The notes under the pieces are model-generated. The model ran no database searches, was not told the origin of the DNA, and saw only the letters and a list, made by a program, of their open reading frames with translations. Both the position numbers and the translations under genes were made by a program. Positions 23,246 to 27,255 of a stretch of 27,255 bases of DNA are shown here, piece by piece. Each line of letters begins with the position of its first letter. Within the stretch, counting starts at the first letter, position 1. The DNA comes from an uncultured Lachnospiraceae bacterium (GTDB lineage Bacteria > Bacillota > Clostridia > Lachnospirales > Lachnospiraceae). The stretch lies in assembly GCA_910577735.1 (NCBI GenBank), contig CAJTOO010000033.1:1-27255 (forward strand), given 5' to 3'.

Positions 23246-23791
23246 CTAATTTAATTTCTCCAGGTTTTCATTCATCTTTTTCAGGATAGAATCCTTTTGG
23301 TCTAAAGTTACGGTCTTATCTTTTACGGCCTGGTCCAAAAGCTTTGTTACATCCTCAATATCCTTTTTATAGTTTTCAGCTGTCAATTCCTCAGCGCTCT
23401 TTGCCAGATCCGGCCTCATAACGATTGTGGGATTGAAGGCAACGATCGTAGTTTCTGTGGATACGGTAAAAGCGCCTTTGTAAATGACAAATTCACCTTT
23501 GCCGTTATCCGCCTTCAGTTTGGCCAGGTCCGCTTCCATGGCCTTGACATCCCCATGGTCTGCGCCCATGTATTTTTTAATCTGGTTGATGGATTCCTCG
23601 TATTCTTCCGGGGTATAAAGCTCAAAAAGCCCTCCCAAAGTAAGATCCTCCGCCGGGTTCTGAACTTCCTGGGCCTGAACCGTGGATACCTGCGGGGCAG
23701 GCGCTGCTCCATAGGCAGTCTGCCCGGCAGCCATAAGCATAAGACACATGATTCCTGAAGCTGTAAGGTTTCTCTTTAAATGATGGAACAT
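23246..23791 (-). CDS. Secreted protein, function unknown
   Basis: 181 residues with a signal peptide (basic MFHHLKRNL, hydrophobic GIMCLMLMAAGQ, cleavage likely after TAYGA). The mature part is helical and charged (LYTPEEYEESINQIKKYMG, VKAMEADLAKLKADNGKGE, LTAENYKKDIEDVTKLLDQ, ILKKMNENLEKLN), with a central strand-like part FVIYKGAFTVSTETTIVAF. ATG 23791 follows AAAGGA by about eight bases. It is a single gene behind a large tandem operator, so its expression is probably tightly repressed. I do not recognise the family. Confidence 0.75.
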   Translation of the reverse strand: MFHHLKRNLTASGIMCLMLMAAGQTAYGAAPAPQVSTVQAQEVQNPAEDLTLGGLFELYTPEEYEESINQIKKYMGADHGDVKAMEADLAKLKADNGKGEFVIYKGAFTVSTETTIVAFNPTIVMRPDLAKSAEELTAENYKKDIEDVTKLLDQAVKDKTVTLDQKDSILKKMNENLEKLN

Positions 23792-23827
23792 GGTATAAAT
23801 CCTTTCTTTTTATTATTTTATCTTCAC

Positions 23828-23909
23828 AGGTGCGCACCTTTTGAAAAAGATAGACTACTATGATAGTCTATCCAAGCAATAGACTATCATAGTAGTCCAA
23901 ATACGTCAA
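23828..23909 (-). promoter_or_regulatory. Tandem inverted-repeat operator (BlaI/MecI-like) and promoter of the secreted protein gene
   Basis: GACTACTATGATAGTCTAT (23853-23871) and ATAGACTATCATAGTAGTC (23879-23897) are perfect 19-bp inverted repeats with a 7-nt spacer; each arm is itself roughly palindromic (GACTA-N6-TAGTC). A candidate -35 TTGACG (complement of 23904-23909) and weak -10 TAGTCT (23881-23886) place the operator over the promoter. A separate 12-bp palindrome AGGTGCGCACCT lies at 23828-23839 in the leader. The BlaI/MecI assignment rests on general look only. Confidence 0.6.
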
Positions 23910-24026
23910 CGAATATTTCCTGACGAATCTCTTAAGAATTCCGATTATAGCCCAGACGGATGATTGATATTACGACCTGCCACTGATCAGGAAGGGAGCG
24001 GTACTATAAAAGCTAAACTTTCCTAA

Positions 24027-24773
24027 TTATGGAATAGAATTAACTACATCAAGGATTTCTTCCGCTGAAAGGTCATCTGGGGAAAACCCAATATACACAT
24101 CCTCATAAGCAAAATGAAATATTCCATTGTCGTTTTTTGTTTCTAAATATTCTTGCAAATCCTCAAAAGAGTAAATAGTTTTATTTGTCCTTGGTTCATA
24201 GTCCATAATGAGAACAAGAAAACTTGAACCAAATAGGCTTGGGTCTGCAACTGCAACTCCGCCATCATCGTTAGCGGGAGCTGTTGTTATTTCATCATTG
24301 CCTGTTGTATAAGTTACTCGAAGTAAGTGATATTTTGTTCCGCTTTTCATAGTTGTTTCATATATACTGGCCTTGCCAAAATGATAGCCAGCGGGCAAAT
24401 CAGCAGGCAAATGATTCCCTAATCCCGGTATTCCGTAGGCGGTATTCTCATCAACGCTTTCTATGGTCGCATCTAAAACATCTCGAATATCCTCGGTGGC
24501 CGGATATACAGCCATACTTGCAATTACCGGGTCAACACCCTCCGGATATTCCCCTAGAGTAACAATGCCGCCGGGAATGTTCGGGCCGCTGCTCGGTTCC
24601 CTCAAAATGCCCGGTAGTGTCAGTGCTGTTGCTGTGATAATCAGGCCAGCACAAGCTGCCATAGCCCCCCATTTGACCGCTTTATTGTATCGGGCCCGCT
24701 TATATGCTCTCGCATCTTGCACGGCCTCATCGTTAATCGCTCCAATAGCATCCAAAATATTTTCAGCTTTCAT
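24027..24773 (-). CDS. Membrane anti-sigma-type protein (second ECF pair)
   Basis: 248 residues. A short cytoplasmic segment (MKAENILDAIGAINDEAVQD) precedes one transmembrane helix (AVKWGAMAACAGLIITATAL, about 32-52). The extracellular part (about 60-248) includes YHLLRVTYTTGNDE, FLVLIMDYEPRTNKTIYSFE and FHFAYEDVYIGFSPDDLSAE. The opening ILDAIGxIxDE is the pattern of clostridial membrane proteins that partner ECF-like sigma factors. Its ATG overlaps the sigma stop codon by one base (TAATG), so the two are translationally coupled. The external signal is unknown. Confidence 0.75.
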   Translation of the reverse strand: MKAENILDAIGAINDEAVQDARAYKRARYNKAVKWGAMAACAGLIITATALTLPGILREPSSGPNIPGGIVTLGEYPEGVDPVIASMAVYPATEDIRDVLDATIESVDENTAYGIPGLGNHLPADLPAGYHFGKASIYETTMKSGTKYHLLRVTYTTGNDEITTAPANDDGGVAVADPSLFGSSFLVLIMDYEPRTNKTIYSFEDLQEYLETKNDNGIFHFAYEDVYIGFSPDDLSAEEILDVVNSIP

Positions 24774-25330
24774 TACAAAAATTCCTCTCTTTCCAACCGG
24801 TTTAGAAGATTTTTCCGTTGCCTGTGTAACATCATCTTTACTTTGCTTTGTGAAAACCCAAATCTTTGAGCAATCTCGCTAATCGGGTCAAAATACCAAT
24901 ACCTGCAGATGAAAACCCGGCGTTCCATAGGAGACAGCGACATAACGAAACTGTCAATAAGCTGTACCAATTCTGCGGCCTCCACCTCATGCTCTACGTT
25001 TTGGTTAGAGGGAATACAGTCAGACAGTTCGTCAAGTACCAGTACGATCTCACCGCCGCCCCGCTTTTTTGCAGTACGTCCACGCCATTTGTCAATAGAT
25101 ATTCTCCGTGTGATTTTTCCTAAAAATGTTGAGAGGATAGACGGACGGTGGGGCGGAATGCTGTTCCATGCGTCAAGGTAAGTATCATTTACACTTTCGT
25201 CTGCGTCCTCCATATTTCCGAGGATGCCATAAGCGATGGAATAGCAGTAATTTCCGTACTTTTTAGATGTTTCTGATATCGCATTTTCAGAGCGAGCCCA
25301 ATAAAGGTTGACAATGCTGTCATCTTCCAT
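24773..25330 (-). CDS. ECF-type RNA polymerase sigma factor (second copy)
   Basis: About 185 residues. Region 2 is SKKYGNYCYSIAYGILGNME, DADESVNDTYLDAWNSIPPH and FLGKITRRISIDKWR. Region 4 is LSPMERRVFICRYWYFDPIS and IAQRFGFSQSKVKMMLHRQ. It belongs to a different ECF subgroup from the gene at 18183. Two ATGs sit six bases apart (25336 and 25330). AAAGGAGG is one base from the first and seven from the second, so 25330 is chosen. The upstream gap contains GTGACCTAAACG and TTTTTCGAGTAG, which could be a self-recognised promoter; this is weak. Confidence 0.9.
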   Translation of the reverse strand: MEDDSIVNLYWARSENAISETSKKYGNYCYSIAYGILGNMEDADESVNDTYLDAWNSIPPHRPSILSTFLGKITRRISIDKWRGRTAKKRGGGEIVLVLDELSDCIPSNQNVEHEVEAAELVQLIDSFVMSLSPMERRVFICRYWYFDPISEIAQRFGFSQSKVKMMLHRQRKNLLNRLEREEFL

Positions 25331-25507
25331 TTCCATACCTCCTTTGCCCCCAGATAGAGTTCTTCATCTATCTACTCGAAAAATAATCGTTTAGGTCACA
25401 ATATTTTTGATAAAATTTAGAAAACCGAACAACGGCTTTACATCCCGAAGCACAGTCGCCCCATGTTAACATTTGTGGAATGAACAGGGCACAGGACATA
25501 TAAACAG

Positions 25508-25542
25508 CCAAGGGCTGTCGCACTTAAGTTGACAGCCCCTGG
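25508..25542 (-). terminator. Stem-loop after the Crp/Fnr gene
   Basis: Arms CCAGGGGCTGTC and GACAGCCCTTGG pair over 12 positions with one G-U pair and an 11-nt loop, 25 nt past the stop of the gene at 25567. CTGTTTATA follows. In the rest of the gap 25337-25507 I see nothing beyond the weak ECF-promoter-like bases noted for the sigma gene. Confidence 0.6.
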
Positions 25543-25566
25543 TTATGGAATAAATATGTGGTTCGC

Positions 25567-26226
25567 TCAAAGCAGTCGAAACGTGTTTTTATGATAATCA
25601 ATGACCCCATCGCGCTTCATATAGGACAGCTCTCGTGAAAGCGCACTGCGTTCCACGTTAAGATATTCAGCCATAGCGTTTCTATTCATGGGAATGGTAA
25701 ACGTCCTTTTTTGTTGTTCGCGGGACATCCACCATAGATAGGTCAATATTTTTTCCCGTATAGTCGGACGCAGCAGACAATCAATACGCTCATGCAATAC
25801 AAGCCCTTTTTCAGCGACAATGTTGATATAGTTGCGCAGCAGCTGATCATGCCGGGGACAAGCCTTTTTACACCGGGTTAAAACACGTTCAAAAGGGATC
25901 TGCAATACCAGAACATCATCCTGCGCCTCCACAGTAACAGGGCTTTTATGGTCTGAACTTGCTGCTAAAATAACGCCTATTTCGCTTCCCTTTTTCAGCA
26001 GAGTAATAATAATGACCCTGTCGGACGAATCCCACTTTATCGCTCGTCCATGCCCTGATAACATGATACCGAAATCATATACCTTGTTTCCCTCTTCAAT
26101 AATCCTGTCGCCCTTGACATAACGGACATACCTGGCGCAAAGGCAATGAAGCAGCCCGTCAATTTCCTGCGGTTCAATACCTGAAAACAGGTTTGTTTGT
26201 TTCAAATCTTCTATCAATTCGTTCAT
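25567..26226 (-). CDS. Crp/Fnr-family transcriptional regulator
   Basis: 219 residues. The N-terminal cyclic-nucleotide-binding-like beta-roll (about 10-120) includes LFSGIEPQEIDGLLHCLCAR, VKGDRIIEEGNKVYDFGIML and KKGSEIGVILAAS. The C-terminal winged helix has FTIPMNRNAMAEYLNVERSA and LSRELSYMKRDGVIDYHKN. The beta-roll lacks the classical cAMP phosphate-binding RSA sequence, and there is no Fnr-type N-terminal cysteine set, so the signal is unknown. ATG 26226 follows GAGGG. It is divergent from the S-component-like gene, with a matching palindrome between them. Confidence 0.9.
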   Translation of the reverse strand: MNELIEDLKQTNLFSGIEPQEIDGLLHCLCARYVRYVKGDRIIEEGNKVYDFGIMLSGHGRAIKWDSSDRVIIITLLKKGSEIGVILAASSDHKSPVTVEAQDDVLVLQIPFERVLTRCKKACPRHDQLLRNYINIVAEKGLVLHERIDCLLRPTIREKILTYLWWMSREQQKRTFTIPMNRNAMAEYLNVERSALSRELSYMKRDGVIDYHKNTFRLL

Positions 26227-26243
26227 AGCTGCGCCCTCACTTT

Positions 26244-26302
26244 TGTTGCGTGTGCAACAGATGCTTTGAGCAGATTATACTATAATTGCAGTTGAAAAGC
26301 AA
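26244..26302. promoter_or_regulatory. Divergent promoters and Crp/Fnr operator
   Basis: The palindrome TGTTGC-N4-GCAACA spans 26244-26259. For the plus gene a -10 TATAAT is at 26281-26286 with no good -35. If transcription starts seven bases on, the palindrome is centred near -41.5, the class II activator position. For the regulator, TTGCTT (complement of 26297-26302) and TATAAT (26274-26279) have a 17-nt spacer, and the palindrome falls just downstream of its start, fitting autorepression. Confidence 0.7.
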
Positions 26303-26321
26303 GAGAAAGGAAATCAAAACC

Positions 26322-26870
26322 ATGAACAACAACAAGAGAAAAACACTTTGGATTACGCGCACAGCGGTTTTTATTGCTTTGCTTGTGGTATTACAGGCGG
26401 CTACCGCCTCCTTGGGAAATACCATTGTTACGGGGGCTGTTGTGAATATGCTGCTGATCATCTTCGTTATGACTTGCGGTATGATGTCAGGGCTTTGTGT
26501 CGCTGTCATTTCGCCTGTCATGGCAAAGCTGATCGGGATCGGCCCGCTTTGGAGCCTGATACCGTTTATCATAGCAGGGAACATTACCCTCATATTGACC
26601 TGGCACTTCATAGGCAACCGGCATTGGGGACATAAGCATACTGTGCAAATGATCGCTTTATTCGTGGCGGCAACCGGTAAATTCTTAATTCTATACATCG
26701 GGGTTGCACAAATAGCCGTGCCATTGCTTTTAAGATTACCCGAACCGCAGGCATCGGTTATTTCTAATATGTTCTCTATACCGCAGCTATTCACAGCCCT
26801 TTTAGGCGGCGGGGTTGCGCTGCTGGTGCTTTCGCCATTAAAAAAGGCGTTTGAGGGAGGACGGTGGTAA
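26322..26870 (+). CDS. ECF-transporter S-component-like membrane protein
   Basis: 182 residues, nearly all hydrophobic, with five or six membrane segments (TAVFIALLVVLQAATASLGN, VVNMLLIIFVMTCGMMSGLC, WSLIPFIIAGNITLILTWHF, MIALFVAATGKFLILYIGVA, LFTALLGGGVALLVLSPL). The pattern of a vitamin or cofactor-binding S component is good at family level, but the ligand is not readable. ATG 26322 is about nine bases after AAAGGAAA; a TTG frame upstream (26286) overlaps the -10 box and is rejected. Its start region carries the Crp/Fnr operator. Confidence 0.78.
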   Translation: MNNNKRKTLWITRTAVFIALLVVLQAATASLGNTIVTGAVVNMLLIIFVMTCGMMSGLCVAVISPVMAKLIGIGPLWSLIPFIIAGNITLILTWHFIGNRHWGHKHTVQMIALFVAATGKFLILYIGVAQIAVPLLLRLPEPQASVISNMFSIPQLFTALLGGGVALLVLSPLKKAFEGGRW

Positions 26871-26872
26871 AG

Positions 26873-26930
26873 GTGAACACAGTTTTTACTTATTGGTTTT
26901 ACGGTTTAGCAGCGGTTTTACTCACCTTTG
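26873..26930 (+). pseudogene. 5' fragment of a membrane-protein (permease-like) gene, cut at a junction
   Basis: Two bases after the S-component stop, a GTG (26873) opens a frame reading VNTVFTYWFYGLAAVLLTF, which looks like the first transmembrane helix of a permease cotranscribed with the S-component gene. After about codon 19 the frame stays open to the window edge but is only the antisense of the YqaJ gene. The real gene therefore breaks off near 26926-26936. GGGAGG at 26854-26859 could serve as its ribosome site, though at long spacing. Confidence 0.5.
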
Positions 26931-27154
26931 TTTCCCTCATCTTCCTCCACCGCCGCAATACCCAGCTTGTCATAGTAGATATCCCGCGCGGTACGGAAAG
27001 GGGAAATCCCGATGATGGCAGAGACGTCACTGCCGCCAATCCCGCGGCGCCGCCAGTCCAGCCATTCTTCCCGGGTAAGGTTTTCCGTATCCACAAGCAC
27101 CTGCGGGCTGTGCCTTTCCCTTTCTCTTTCCATGTTTGTATCGGGCATGGTCAC
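26918..27154 (-). pseudogene. YqaJ-type phage recombinase/exonuclease, N-terminal fragment
   Basis: The frame reads LTREEWLDWRRRGIGGSDVS then AIIGISPFRTARDIYYDKLG, the hallmark start of YqaJ-family lambda-exonuclease-like nucleases of phages and mobile elements. Family members continue for about 200-300 residues with the catalytic acidic and lysine residues; here sense is lost after EDEGN and a stop follows at 26918. The part with the active site is missing. ATG 27154 has GGGGGG seven bases upstream; the frame is also open to the right window edge, so a longer start is possible. It indicates a prophage or element remnant continuing to the right. Confidence 0.75.
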
Positions 27155-27255
27155 GCCCCCCTTCTGGCCCTGTGCGTGAAGTTTACTGTCCGGATCGTGG
27201 TACAGTTCTTCCAGTACTGGCTGTCTGCTTTCTGTGCAGCGGTATCCCTGAAGGG

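Noticed and set aside
23853..23897. CRISPR-like pair of repeats
   Set aside because: Only one inverted pair with a 7-nt spacer at a promoter; this is an operator.
26930..27255. Plus-strand open frame continuing to the window edge
   Set aside because: It is antisense to the YqaJ coding frame and shows no protein-like sequence beyond the first 19 codons.

Overview
The window looks like a chromosomal segment of a Gram-positive gut-type Clostridium relative, most likely Lachnospiraceae. The reasons are strong AGGAGG ribosome binding sites, clostridial-style AraC/GyrI and EFR1 genes, ECF sigma/anti-sigma pairs, lipoproteins and a cysteine-insert IlvB. This is an inference from gene content; no rRNA or tRNA is present to confirm it. 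Base composition is mixed, with one clearly AT-richer block at about 10.49-14.5 kb.

Left part (1-10.4 kb, all minus strand): the end of an ilvB-ilvN acetolactate synthase operon; a TetR regulator with a very clear sigma-A promoter and an operator at its start; an SRPBCC protein; a TetR pseudogene; an AlkD-type DNA alkylation repair gene; an AraC/GyrI regulator; an ABC-2 drug-export-type transporter (ATPase plus permease) led by a second AraC/GyrI regulator; and a UvrA-like twin-ATPase gene with a frameshift near its 3' end in a run of seven C. The second AraC gene and the UvrA-like gene share a 15-bp promoter motif.

Middle (10.45-14.55 kb, minus): an AT-rich three-gene operon bracketed by two hairpins. 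It encodes a RloA-type AAA15 ATPase, a RloB/AbiLii-type TOPRIM-like protein and a 655-residue protein that I cannot assign to a family. The third protein has a SAP-like N-terminus, two cysteine clusters and a possible PD-(D/E)xK-like core. It resembles an AbiL/RloAB abortive-infection locus with an extra effector or sensor gene, and is the best candidate for an undescribed system here.

Right-middle (14.6-19.7 kb, minus): an envelope-type cluster of ECF sigma factor, membrane anti-sigma-like protein, lipoprotein, cell-wall amidase and Ig-like membrane protein, preceded by a separate acidic lipoprotein with a good terminator. Two copies of a short dispersed repeat lie in this part. From 19.9 to 23.1 kb a plus-strand run holds an EFR1 flavodoxin-ferredoxin, a frameshifted GyrI-like gene, a DUF3795 protein, an MGMT-like (ATL-type) protein and a GNAT acetyltransferase.

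Right end (23.2-27.3 kb): a secreted protein behind a large tandem operator, a second ECF sigma/anti-sigma pair, a Crp/Fnr regulator divergent from an ECF-transporter S-component-like gene with a palindrome at -41.5, and an abrupt junction. At the junction a membrane-protein gene and an opposing YqaJ phage-type nuclease gene are both cut off.
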